Assembly (NCBI RefSeq): GCF_029784155.1 | Contig: NC_073692.1 | Location: 429,517,324-429,581,323, forward strand | Direction of reading: 5' to 3' | Length of the DNA: 64,000 nucleotides | Source: Uranotaenia lowii | Lineage: Eukaryota > Arthropoda > Insecta > Diptera > Culicidae | Part shown: positions 45,201-54,515 of the stretch, piece after piece | How positions within the stretch are numbered: the stretch's first letter is position 1 | Layout of the letters: every line of letters begins with the position of its first letter | Notes under the pieces: generated by a model | The model's input: the letters and a program-made list of their open reading frames with translations, nothing else | The model's database searches: none | What the model was told of the DNA's origin: nothing | Made by a program: the position numbers and the translations under genes

Positions 45201-45324
45201 AATGTGGAGATGTTGTGTACAGCTATGTTTGAATGTCCAAAGTTTTTTACTATAGATTCTGTGGGGTCGGTTTTTGTCTTGGGCAGCAAATTTGGACCCT
45301 CTAACAGTTGCCGCCTCTGGCGTT
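42233..45324 (-). CDS. Gypsy-type Pol: protease, reverse transcriptase, RNase H, integrase
   Basis: Pol is made by -1 frameshifting from Gag, entering near 45322-45328. The order is aspartic protease with LDTGAMCSLL, then reverse transcriptase with the active site YLDDII. RNase H follows (FQIACDASETA, then YSPTERECLA). Integrase comes last, with an HHCC zinc module (HLGVDRTLQ ... CSVC) and core residues in SIDWVGP, LTDNGSQF and NNAERVNRT. A GPY/F-type module (LGPKFIPCF) closes the integrase. About 1030 residues are encoded with no internal stop. Order RT-RH-IN and the GPF module place it in Ty3/gypsy. No chromodomain or envelope follows. Confidence 0.95.
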
Positions 45325-47343
45325 TCCCGGATGGTTGTGCATGAGATCTCTGGCCATCTGAATACAGTCGGTACAATTCCTCACAGTGTATCCTTGTTTT
45401 CCGCATCGATAACAAAACAGGTGTGTTTTGGGGTATGGGCACGTTAGGAAGAAATGATCGTCTCTGCCACATTGCCAGCATCTCAACATTGATGTCGTGT
45501 TTGCTGTTGTTTGGCGATTCGGCATTCTTTGGTTTCGCCCTTGATTATCCACCTGAACTGCGTTGAAACTTGCTCCAATGAATTCGTTCCCGTATCTGGG
45601 TTCGGCAGTCTGCCCTTCCGTTGAAAGATCATAGTTCTGCATCGCTGGATTTAAACCTGCATTTGTGTTGCTATACTGCTGTGACATATCCGGCACGTTC
45701 TGCTGAACTAATGGCGAATTCCATTGTGGTGTGTTTTCGGTTTCGATTGCGTTAATCCCTTGCTGTGTTGTTGGCCTGTTGTCCCTTTGTAGCTGTGGTC
45801 TTAACTGCCTGTAAACATTTGCACGTCCGAGCTCTTGTGGTCGATGTGAATTGCCTGCGAAGCTACTGCCATTAATGTTTGCTTCATCCACCTCTTCGCA
45901 AACTTTAATTAAGCTGGCTAGCGATGATACTTGCGCGGCAATCGATACTAATCGGAAGTGTTGATTTAAATTTGTTCTCATAATGTGGAACTGGTCCATC
46001 TCCGAAAATGGAGGATCAGCTGCGCCGAACATTAACGTCAACTCCCAATGAAAAGTCTCAAATGATTCATTAGGTTTTTGTACTCTGCAGTAGACTTGTT
46101 TTCTTATCCACTGTGCAAAGTCTCTAGGAATAAATTGTTGTTTTATTCTTGTTTTAAATTCATCCCAAGAGATGTACGCATTGCATGCTAAACAGAACCA
46201 GTCTAAGGCTTTTCCAACCAGAAGAAATTTTATTTGTGACATCAATTCGTCACCATTCATGTCGTCGGTCATTGCAAATTTTTCTACTTTCTTGATGAAC
46301 ACGATCAGGTCTAGCGGACTTCCTTTTCCGTCGTATTTGAAAGGCCATGCGTGAATTGGTTTTCCTCTTGGTCCTCTCTGGTGCCTGTTCTGCTCTCTCA
46401 GAATCGACAGCAGTACTTCGTCGCGAAGCTCCTGAGACATTTCGTTGTTCTGGTTGTCTCGATGCACTCCTCGATCGCGCTGTGAATTTCCACGTTCAGG
46501 AAGATGATGCACTTGTTGCATTCCCGATTGCTGAAGAGCTGCATTAATGTTTTGTTGAGGTGCTTGATGAATTTGAGCTGCTTGTTGTGGTTGCGAGATA
46601 GGTAACTGCCTAAGCCTCTCCAAAATCTCTTCCAACAGTTCAAGTTGATTCCTTTTATTAGATTCGACGTCGTTCCTTGTTCCGGTGTTGTTCTGGCCCT
46701 GGTTGCCTTCCCTCGTGTTGTTGCTGGCTTTGGGAATGGCTCCAGTTCGTTGCATGGTTTCTGATTGACGGCTTAAATTGACCGGATTTGTCGATGGTAC
46801 AGATGCACCCCTGGTTCGTCGATCGTTCAACCTCAGTTCCTCTTCGTCGAATCCTCTAAATGGGCTGGAGGTTCTCGGCATCCTGTCCAAAACCGTTAGA
46901 TTTGATGCTGCCTCTAGCTGAATATTGTCTACTCTACCTGCATCCTCATTCGATGTCAACGCTGCATTTAACTGTTTCACTTCACTCATCAGTTGCACTA
47001 ACAATTCACTTCGCGGTTGATCTTTCGGAATAAGATCTAATCTGTTACGGTAATGCTCAAGACGCGAGAATAGTTGTCGTTTAGCATTCGTATCATTTTC
47101 ATTGACAGCTTTACGCACGTTTGTTTTTATCGCTTCTAAATTAGTCAAACATAAATTGAGATTATCTTCAATGTTCATCACGTGTGTTGAGGATCTAGCA
47201 TAAGAATTTGCTTTTTTCTCCTCCGTGATCAAATTTCGCAACGCGCTAAGTTTCGTTCTGCGATTACTAAAACCAAGATCAAATTTATTTCTGAGTCGAA
47301 GCTCGTAGTCAATTTCCTCATCATTCAAGTCAATAATGTCCAT
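45301..47343 (-). CDS. Gypsy-type Gag with two zinc knuckles
   Basis: The protein has 680 residues, starting MDIIDLNDEEIDYELR at 47343; the frame upstream of that ATG reads through the primer site and LTR, so it is not used. An N-terminal coiled-coil-rich region precedes a Gln/Asn-rich linker and a capsid-like segment (LLVGKALDWFCLACNAYISW). Two C-terminal knuckles follow: CWQCGRDDHFFLTC is standard CCHC, while CYRCGKQGYTVRNC has Tyr where His is normal. Gag forms the particle and packages RNA. The frame ends at 45301, with Pol overlapping in the -1 frame. Confidence 0.93.
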   Translation of the reverse strand: MDIIDLNDEEIDYELRLRNKFDLGFSNRRTKLSALRNLITEEKKANSYARSSTHVMNIEDNLNLCLTNLEAIKTNVRKAVNENDTNAKRQLFSRLEHYRNRLDLIPKDQPRSELLVQLMSEVKQLNAALTSNEDAGRVDNIQLEAASNLTVLDRMPRTSSPFRGFDEEELRLNDRRTRGASVPSTNPVNLSRQSETMQRTGAIPKASNNTREGNQGQNNTGTRNDVESNKRNQLELLEEILERLRQLPISQPQQAAQIHQAPQQNINAALQQSGMQQVHHLPERGNSQRDRGVHRDNQNNEMSQELRDEVLLSILREQNRHQRGPRGKPIHAWPFKYDGKGSPLDLIVFIKKVEKFAMTDDMNGDELMSQIKFLLVGKALDWFCLACNAYISWDEFKTRIKQQFIPRDFAQWIRKQVYCRVQKPNESFETFHWELTLMFGAADPPFSEMDQFHIMRTNLNQHFRLVSIAAQVSSLASLIKVCEEVDEANINGSSFAGNSHRPQELGRANVYRQLRPQLQRDNRPTTQQGINAIETENTPQWNSPLVQQNVPDMSQQYSNTNAGLNPAMQNYDLSTEGQTAEPRYGNEFIGASFNAVQVDNQGRNQRMPNRQTTANTTSMLRCWQCGRDDHFFLTCPYPKTHLFCYRCGKQGYTVRNCTDCIQMARDLMHNHPGNARGGNC
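45322..45328 (-). promoter_or_regulatory. Slippery heptamer GGGAAAC for gag-pol -1 frameshifting
   Basis: On the minus strand the heptamer sits in the gag frame as G GGA AAC, the canonical X XXY YYZ form. It lies 21 nt before the gag stop. A -1 slip there continues directly into the pol frame (GKRQRRQLLEG). A downstream stem was not modelled. Confidence 0.85.
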
Positions 47344-47380
47344 TTTTAATTCTTGTAGTATCTTAAAAGGTTCTATTAAA

Positions 47381-47391
47381 TTCGGGCGCCA
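47381..47391 (-). other. tRNA-Lys primer binding site
   Basis: TGGCGCCCGAA on the minus strand, two bases inside the 5' LTR. It is complementary to the 3' end of tRNA-Lys including CCA over 11 bases; pairing then stops at TTTAATAG. Confidence 0.85.
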
Positions 47392-47393
47392 AT

Positions 47394-48840
47394 ATTGCCT
47401 GTCTGTTATTGCCGCGGGTTGTCCCAAACAGATCTTTCAGGCAAACTCAACAAAATACGCAATTGTGCGCGAGAAAGATAAAGTTTATCCACCCACCAGT
47501 CCCCCTTAGCTAAAGCTTACCGTTTCCTCCTGTGATATCGCCACCTCGGATCAATTCCCTTCGGCACTGCGAGCCGGTACACAAATACTCCTCCTTTCGG
47601 CTCGTTCAACCGAGCAACACTCTCGCTGGTGGTCGCGCCGCCGGGAGTTTACCTCCTAGGCACGCGAAAAGCAAGCGAAACTCCTTCGCCTCGTCTCACA
47701 GGAATTCAACAGCAACACAACATACGGCTGCTAATAACCGCAATTCGGCTCTGGCCGGAAACTGATGGTGGATCGCGCCGCCGGGATTGCTCCTGGGCGC
47801 GCGTCGGTTCTGCCAATATCCTTCTGGCTCGATGCAGATCTGTGCGTGGCCGATGTTGGGGCCGAAACAAAACAACAACACTAACTCGCGCCGCCGGGAA
47901 TAATCCTGGGCACGGGACAATTGAACTCCACTCCTTTACTCTAGAACAGTGCTGACACTGTATGGCTACTCTGGCCGGAAACCACTGACACGTCGCGCTG
48001 CCGGGAATGATCCTGCGCGCGGGTTAACTGAGCCCAAATCCTTCGGCTCGTCAAGCAATTCTTGCTTGGCTCTTCTGGCCGGAAAATAATGTAAGATCGC
48101 GCTGCCGGGAATGATCCTAGGCGCGGAAATATTTAACTAAACTCTTTCGGTTCGTCAAGCAATTCTTGCTTGGCTCTTCTGGCCGGAAAATAATGTAAAA
48201 TCGCGCTGCCGGGAATGATCCTAGGCGCGGAAATATTGAACTAAACTCCTTCGGTTCGCTTCAGCACAGTGCTGTCACTGTATGGCTACTCTTGCCGTAA
48301 ACCACTGTCTCGTCGCGCTGCCGGGAATAATCCTGCGCGCGGGTTAACTGAGCCCAATTCCTTTGGCCCGATAAGTTTCGATGCGTAGCCGGTAGTGTGG
48401 CCGAAACACCGCACAATACTAGTTCGCGCCGCCGGGAGTGCTCCTGGGCGCGTGTCTGTGCTACCAATCACTCTTGGCTCGGTGATTTCGATCCGGCTCT
48501 TGTGGCCAAAAAAAAGAACAGCAATGAGTCGCGCTGCCGGGAGCGATTCTAGGCGCGAACTCCTTGGCACGGCTCGGGCTTATTGAAACCCCGTGAAACG
48601 GCCTTCTTTCGAAGGCTGTTTCCGGCACGCTCGTTTTCGGGGCAGTTCGGCCTGCTCCGGCACCTTTCGCTTCCCGTTTTTTCCTGATTTGGCTGCTTTC
48701 TTCGCGTGTCGGCTGCACTTTTCTCGTGCGCTTTTTTATTTTGACAGCTCTACACGAGCTCTTAGCACCAGGGTGTGTCCACTCACAATCAGTGGTGTGC
48801 TTTTGTGTGGGTTTTTGTAACCCAAAATTGAGTGCATGTA
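47394..48840 (-). repeat. 5' LTR of the gypsy element
   Basis: It matches 39011-40456 base for base as read, apart from one extra C near 48246. It contains the same nine hairpin modules. It is followed on the minus strand by two spacer bases and the tRNA-Lys primer site. The promoter for the genomic RNA should lie here; no clear TATA box was picked out. Confidence 0.9.
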
Positions 48841-48899
48841 ATAATAAAAGTACAAATCCTTCCTTTTGGATTAAAGCAAAAGATGCCATCAATCAGTTA

Positions 48900-49450
48900 G
48901 CGTTGACAAAAATAATAAAAAAGACAAAAATGAAACAAATTCAAAAATTAAATAACTTAAAACATAACACAAATGGCAAAATTGACAAATATGTATTACG
49001 AAAATCACAAAAATTATAAAAATGACGAGAATGACAAAATAAACAAAAAACCGACAAAAGTGACAAACAGTGACGAAAATGACAAATAAAATGAACAACA
49101 AAAATGAAGAAAAAAAAAAATAATAAAATTGACCATATTGACTAAAATGGCTAAAATGACTGTTTGTTGACCAGAATGACACGAATGAAAAAAAAAAATA
49201 CAAAACTTACAGATTCCACATAGTTGGCGAAAACGACTAAATTTTCAGTTATGACTAAAATTACAAAATTGAAAAAAAAAATACTAACATGAAACGACGA
49301 AAATGACAAAAATTTCAAAAATGTCAAATACTTATGTCAAGAAGGACAATTTAGGCCTCAAAATAACAAATGGAAAATAATGACAAAAAGGCCAAAATAA
49401 CAAAAACAAAACATGTAAAATAATTGAAAAAATAATTAAGAAAAAAAAAC
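48900..49450. repeat. Degenerate A-rich simple repeat (AAAATGACAAA type)
   Basis: Loose copies of AAAATGACAAAAATGAC, the complement of the class at 18890-19890. It begins about 60 bp after the target duplication of the gypsy element. Confidence 0.75.
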
Positions 49451-50970
49451 TTTAAAAAACATAACTAGTTGTTATTTTTACATTCATGGAATGTTTTTTT
49501 TCTTTCTTAACGTTACTTATAAATTTGTTTTTTTTACCTCATGTGTCTCCCTCCCTTCACCCGTTTGATAAAAGACCAACTAAACAGGGATAAAGACCAT
49601 AAGCTTATCCCATAAATGCGCCAACTATTTTCATCGATCGGTTTTTCCCGATTTTTTTTTTCGACGTCTTCCAGCTTCCATAAGTGATGTCCTTTCAATC
49701 TTCAAACTGCGCAGCGCATCTCCTGGGTGAGGTGATGGAAGCGATGGAAGTCTTTTTATAAGTGAGAAAGGAAAAAAAAGATAATCGTGACAGTTGCAGT
49801 TTCCCTTTTGTCGTCGTCGTCGTCGTGATGCTCGCCCGGGTTGCTTTGATTGATATTGATTTTTATGGCGCTATTTATTACAATTTATTATGATTTTTAT
49901 GAGATTCACACTTTTAGAGCCAGCCAGAAGCTTGAATCGAGGAAAGGGAAGCTGGGAGAAGACAAAAAAATCAGCAGCTTTATGTCGTTTTCCTATGATA
50001 TGATATGTTCCACTCGAAATCGGCGAGCAATCATCAAGAAGCGAACCGCAACCCAGATCCAGCAGAAGCCGGGTGCATTTCGTTTCGGTTCCTTCGCCGG
50101 AAAGCTGGATGGATGCAACGCAAAAATCGGGGCTCTCGCATGGCTAACAGATTTTCGCCTTACAATGGGATGCAATTTGTTCTCCGATCGAGCGAGCAGA
50201 GGGAAGATGCGCGACGACCATATCAGCGTGGACTTTTCGGGGACGACTTTTCGGCTCATTTGTTGAGTTTATTTATGATTAGATATGGAGATTCTTCGCT
50301 CGGTGGCGAGATATGCGACAAAGGACTGAAAATCGGTATTTGAAGAAAAATCACCCGACGTGTCAATACAGCTGTCAGGGAAGATGCATTTTTTTCCTAT
50401 TCCGAATTTTACCTCAATGATAGTAACAAATTTAGTCCCATTATTGCTGTCGAAATACAAGGACTGTTCATGGAGAATCGGCCCTTTGTTCATATAGTCT
50501 CACAGGCATATTTAATGATTCATCTTGTCGAGAGTTTAGTTTATGAGGATGCTGTGTGGACGCATTTATTGCACTCAAAATAGCCAATTTTGGGTTGATG
50601 ATCGAAACAGTATTTTTTTATTCGTAAATAGTTTCGGACTCTAGAAATAGGCAAGAGCATTTCGGTGGTATCATAAAATTGTAAGGTATTTTAGTGCATA
50701 AATCAAGGAACCCAACTTCTACACGGATGGTTAGAGAAAAAATATTTTATGTTTGGGAGGATTTTTCAACAGTTTTTTATTTCATATGAAATTTTTCATC
50801 TGGCATTTTCATCCTTAGGGATGATCCATCCCTAACTTCATATGATGGGAGATCCAGTTTTCCAAAGCTGCTTGATTGATATGTAGATAAGTAGGTAGTC
50901 ATTGATTTTTTTGGTACCCGTTCCGTTCTGTGCATCTATTAGAAGTGCTTAGTAGAAAAAAAGTTATTCA

Positions 50971-51045
50971 TGCAACAAGTTGTAAAAAGTGGATTTTTTC
51001 AGCACGAGTCGAAAAATTTATCCAACGAGCCTCGTCGGTATCCTT
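50971..51045. mobile_element. MITE fragment related to 54632-54741
   Basis: TGCAACAAGTTGTAAAAAGTGG followed by TTTTTTCAGC matches the left arm of the element at 54632. The right arm is not found, so this is a truncated copy. Confidence 0.55.
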
Positions 51046-51493
51046 CAATCGGGAGGAATTTGCACCATAATTTGAATAATAATACACTTTGAAAAGATTA
51101 AATAGGCAATTCAGAATACATACTTGATAGCCATAGTTGAATTAAAATCAAACCAGAATATTAGGGATTAATTTGTTTATGATTATATTTCGACTACATT
51201 AAAAATGTTTGACTGATCTGAATTTTCGAAATGGTCAACGACATAACGAAATGAAAATAAGAAAGAGGATTGGATTGAAAGAAATATTTTAGACAAAAAA
51301 CCCCGTACCTCAATCCAAAGTTCCCAATTGTGTTTTTCATCCCTCATGAATTCTCAATTCAATTCATTCTCGCAAACACAAAGCAAATAATTTTTATTTT
51401 GTTTCGATTGTAGTCCATTTTTCAGGCATTCGCGACTTTAAACACATCAATGTTGCAGTTGACAGTTATTTAAACACTTTTCCGCTTTATCTG

Positions 51494-51556
51494 TGTTCGA
51501 ACTCACGGACATCAGCTTAGGAGGCACCTGGCATACCAACTGAGCTGTATCACAAG
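51494..51556 (-). repeat. tRNA-derived SINE-like segment
   Basis: The minus strand has A-box-like GCTCAGTTGGTA (complement near 51535-51546) and B-box GAGTTCGAAC (complement of 51495-51504) at tRNA-like spacing. The 5' and 3' acceptor arms do not pair well, so a SINE head is more likely than a working tRNA. Confidence 0.45.
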
Positions 51557-51849
51557 CCCTAGTAAATTATATTAAAATTAAAACTTGAACTAAAAAACCT
51601 TAATGGGATTAAACCAACCCAAACAGCCCCTTTCCCCAAAATACCCCCATCACCCGTTCGCACGGCTTACTAATAAAAAACGAGAAAAACGAACGAATCA
51701 ACGCCTACTTATTTTTTATGCGCCGTTTGAAGTTGTTCAAATACCATACAGATTTCGAATGTTATTTCAATAAAAATAAGCTTCATTCGGTTGGCAACCC
51801 AAAATATTTTTCTGAGGTATATGCTAAATATGCGTAATTTAAGATCCAT

Positions 51850-54506
51850 TATTTTATTTACATAGTATTCCGTCTCACGACATAACTTGACGAACATAAT
51901 TCCTAAAATTCACTCGGTCCATGGCAACCGTTCTCCAATTCCTCGGGCACCCCACGTTCGCCGGATCACGCTCCACTTGGTCTAACCACCTCGCTCGTTG
52001 CGCCCCCGCTCGTCTTGTTCCTACCGGATTCGTAGCGAACACCTGTTTTGCAGGACAGTCGTCCGGCATTCTCGCAACATGTCCCGCCCAGCGTATCCGG
52101 CCAGCTTTCACCACCTTCTGGATACTGGGTTCGCCGTAGAGTCGCGCGAGCTCGTGGTTCATCCTTCGCCTCCACACTCCGTTCTCCTGTACGCCGCCAA
52201 AGATGGTTCTTAACACTCGTCGCTCGAATACTCCGAGTGTACGCAGGTCCTCCTCGAGCAATATCCATGTCTCGTGCCCGTAGAGAACAACCGGTCTAAT
52301 AAGCGTCATATACAGGTTACACTTCGTGCGAGGGCAAAGTCTTCTCGACCGCAGTTGCTTGTGGAGTCCATAGTAGGCACGACTTCCGCTGATAATTCGC
52401 CTCCGGATCTCACGGCTGGTGTCATTGTCTGCGGTCACCAGTGAGCCGAGATAGACAAAGTCTTCGACTATCTCCAGCTCGTCGCCGTCGATCGTGACCT
52501 TGTTATTACTGGACAAGCGGGTTCGGTCGGTCTCGGATCCGCAGGCCAGCATGTACTTCGTCTTGGACGTATTAATCATCAACCCAATCCTTCCTGCTTC
52601 GCGTTTCAGTTTGCGGTAGATCTCCTCCACCGCCGCAGATGATCTGCCGACTATATCAATGTCATCGGCAAAGCAGATAAGTTGACTGGATCTGTTGAAA
52701 ATCGTGCCCCGCATTTCGCCCACCGCTCGTCGAATAACACCTTCTAGCGCCACGTTGAACATCATGCAGGATAGACCATCACCTTGTCGAAGCCCCCTGC
52801 GCGATTCGAATGAACTCGACAATTCACCCGAAATCCGCACACAGCACTGCGTTCCATCCATCGTCGCCTTGATCAGTCTGATTAGCTTCCCGGAAAAGCC
52901 GTTCTCGTCCATGATTTTCCATAGCTCGTTACGGTCGATCGTGTCGTATGCGGCTTTGAAGTCGATGAATAGATGGTGCGTAGGGACTTGGTGTTCACGG
53001 CATTTTTGGAGGATTTGCCGTAATGTGAATATCTGGTCCGTCGTAGACCGTCCCTCCATGAAGCCGGCCTGATGACTTCCCACGAATCTGTTTGCTTGTG
53101 GCGTGAGGCGGCGGAGTAGGATTCGGGACAACACTTTGTAGGCGGCATTGAGGACAGTGATCGCTCGGTAGTTCTCACAGTCCAATTTGTCGCCCTTCTT
53201 GTAGATGGGGCATATTACCCCTTCCTTCCACTCCTCTGGTAGCTGTTCTATGTCCCAGATCCGGATTATCAACCGGTGTAGGCAATCGGCCAACCTGTCC
53301 GGGCCCATTTTGATGAGTTCAGCTGCGATGCCATCCTTCCCAGCCGACTTGTTTCTATTCAGCTGGCGAATGGCTTCCTTAACTTCACTCATCGTTGGCT
53401 CCTCTTCGTCGTTGGCTACGCCGGCGATGTACCTTCCCCCACCGTCTTGATCTCCTGCATGTGCGCAGTTCAGGTGTTCATCGAAGTGCTGCTTCCACCT
53501 TTTGATCACCTCACGATTGTCCGTCAGGATACCCCCGTCCTTATCCCGGCACATTTCGGCTTGCGGCACGAAGCCTTTGCGGGATGCGTTGAGTTTCTGA
53601 TAGAACTTTCGTGTTTCTTGGGAACGATGCAGCTGCTCCAGCTCCTCGAGCTCCTCCTCCTCCAGGCGGCGCTTTTTCTCCTGGAAAAGTCGAACTCGCT
53701 GCCTCTTCCGCTGTCGGTGATTTTCCACATTTCGACGGGTGCCTCTTTGCACTACTGCCGCCCGCGCGGCATTCTCTTCGTCCATCACCCTCCTACACTC
53801 CTCGTCGAACCAGTCGTTCCGTCGAGATCGCTCCACATAACCGATGACGTTCTCCGCAGCACTGTTGATGGCTGTTTTGATGGTATCCCAACAGTCCTCG
53901 AGAGGGGCTTCGTCAAGCTCGCCCTCTGCCGGTAGCGCTGCTTCGACCGATTGCGCGTAGTCTGCCGCGACCTCAGGTTGCTTCAGTCGCGCGATATTTA
54001 ACCGAGGCGGGCGCCGGTTTCGCGTGTTGTTCACTACGGAGAGTTTTGGGCGCATCTTCACCATCACCAGATAATGGTCCGACTCGATGTTGGCGCCCCG
54101 ACAGGATCTGACGTCGATGATGTCCGAGAAGTGCCGGCTGTCGATCAAAACGTGGTCGATCTGTGATTGAGTTTGGTACGGTGATCTCCAGGTGTACTTG
54201 TGTGGGAGGCGGTGCTGAAAAAAGGTACTACGTACGGCCATTCGTTTGGAGGCGGCGAAATCAATGAGTCTGAGGCCGTTTTCGTTGGTCAGCTGGTGCG
54301 CGCTGAACCTTCCAATTGTCGGTTTAAATTCCTCCTCCTGGCCGACCTGAGCATTGAAATCCCCGATGACGATCTTGATATCATGTTTTGGGCAACGGTC
54401 GTATTCACGCTCCAGCTGCGCGTAGAATTCGTCTTTGTCGTCACCGGTACTTCCGAGGTGAGGGCTGTGCACGTTGATGATGCTGATGTTGAAGAACCGG
54501 CCCCAT
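51850..54506 (-). mobile_element. RTE-clade (JAM1-like) non-LTR retrotransposon, 5'-truncated, 9-bp target duplication
   Basis: The element is bounded by AAGATCCAT at 51841-51849 and 54507-54515, a perfect 9-bp target duplication. The short 3' tail ends in TAAATAAAATA-type sequence (minus strand), typical of RTE elements. The 5' end falls inside the endonuclease domain. One uninterrupted frame remains. The decayed copy at 1791-2536 plus 6115-6892 belongs to the same family. Confidence 0.9.
51875..54505 (-). CDS. RTE-type endonuclease / reverse transcriptase (N-terminus missing)
   Basis: About 876 codons are open from the truncated 5' edge. The remaining endonuclease part has IVIGDFNAQVG, SQIDHVLID and ESDHYLVMV. 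A basic linker (RQRKRQRVRLFQEKKRRLEE) leads into the reverse transcriptase, with AGKDGIAAELIK, AYKVLSRILLRRL and the catalytic ICFADDIDIV. The C-terminal domain has RWAGHVARMPDD followed by a region typical of RTE proteins. There is no RNase H. The first endonuclease motifs are absent, so this copy cannot move on its own. Lack of stops shows it is young. Confidence 0.93.
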   Translation of the reverse strand, partial: WGRFFNISIINVHSPHLGSTGDDKDEFYAQLEREYDRCPKHDIKIVIGDFNAQVGQEEEFKPTIGRFSAHQLTNENGLRLIDFAASKRMAVRSTFFQHRLPHKYTWRSPYQTQSQIDHVLIDSRHFSDIIDVRSCRGANIESDHYLVMVKMRPKLSVVNNTRNRRPPRLNIARLKQPEVAADYAQSVEAALPAEGELDEAPLEDCWDTIKTAINSAAENVIGYVERSRRNDWFDEECRRVMDEENAARAAVVQRGTRRNVENHRQRKRQRVRLFQEKKRRLEEEELEELEQLHRSQETRKFYQKLNASRKGFVPQAEMCRDKDGGILTDNREVIKRWKQHFDEHLNCAHAGDQDGGGRYIAGVANDEEEPTMSEVKEAIRQLNRNKSAGKDGIAAELIKMGPDRLADCLHRLIIRIWDIEQLPEEWKEGVICPIYKKGDKLDCENYRAITVLNAAYKVLSRILLRRLTPQANRFVGSHQAGFMEGRSTTDQIFTLRQILQKCREHQVPTHHLFIDFKAAYDTIDRNELWKIMDENGFSGKLIRLIKATMDGTQCCVRISGELSSSFESRRGLRQGDGLSCMMFNVALEGVIRRAVGEMRGTIFNRSSQLICFADDIDIVGRSSAAVEEIYRKLKREAGRIGLMINTSKTKYMLACGSETDRTRLSSNNKVTIDGDELEIVEDFVYLGSLVTADNDTSREIRRRIISGSRAYYGLHKQLRSRRLCPRTKCNLYMTLIRPVVLYGHETWILLEEDLRTLGVFERRVLRTIFGGVQENGVWRRRMNHELARLYGEPSIQKVVKAGRIRWAGHVARMPDDCPAKQVFATNPVGTRRAGAQRARWLDQVERDPANVGCPRNWRTVAMDRVNFRNYVRQVMS

Positions 54507-54515
54507 AAGATCCAT

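Larger units (their letters stand above)
39011..48840 (-). mobile_element. Complete Ty3/gypsy LTR retrotransposon, Osvaldo-like
   Basis: The element is 9.83 kb, oriented on the minus strand. Its LTRs (39011-40456 and 47394-48840) differ visibly only by one inserted base, and ATAAT flanks both ends (39006-39010, 48841-48845) as a 5-bp target duplication. The primer site TGGCGCCCGAA (complement of 47381-47391) matches the 3' end of tRNA-Lys. Gag and Pol are both open, and there is no env. Long LTRs and a tRNA-Lys primer fit the Osvaldo clade; that clade call is inference. Near-identical LTRs mean a very recent insertion, so this may be an active family. Confidence 0.93.
48846..51840. other. Intergenic DNA between the gypsy element and RTE
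   Basis: 48900-49450 is A-rich simple repeat of AAAATGACAAA type. A GTC trinucleotide run lies near 49810. ORFs near 49850-50340 overlap in several frames without domains. From 50970 a half copy of the MITE at 54632 is present, and a tRNA-like segment lies at 51494-51556. No host gene is supported. Confidence 0.55.

Noticed and set aside
39011..48840. CRISPR-like array from the regularly spaced palindromes
   Set aside because: The setting is an LTR in an insect-type genome; the modules are about 30 bp but the intervening sequence is related between copies, and no cas genes exist.
49850..50343. Overlapping ORFs of 88-138 codons
   Set aside because: Both strands and several frames are open over the same GC-balanced stretch; none has a recognisable domain or splice context.
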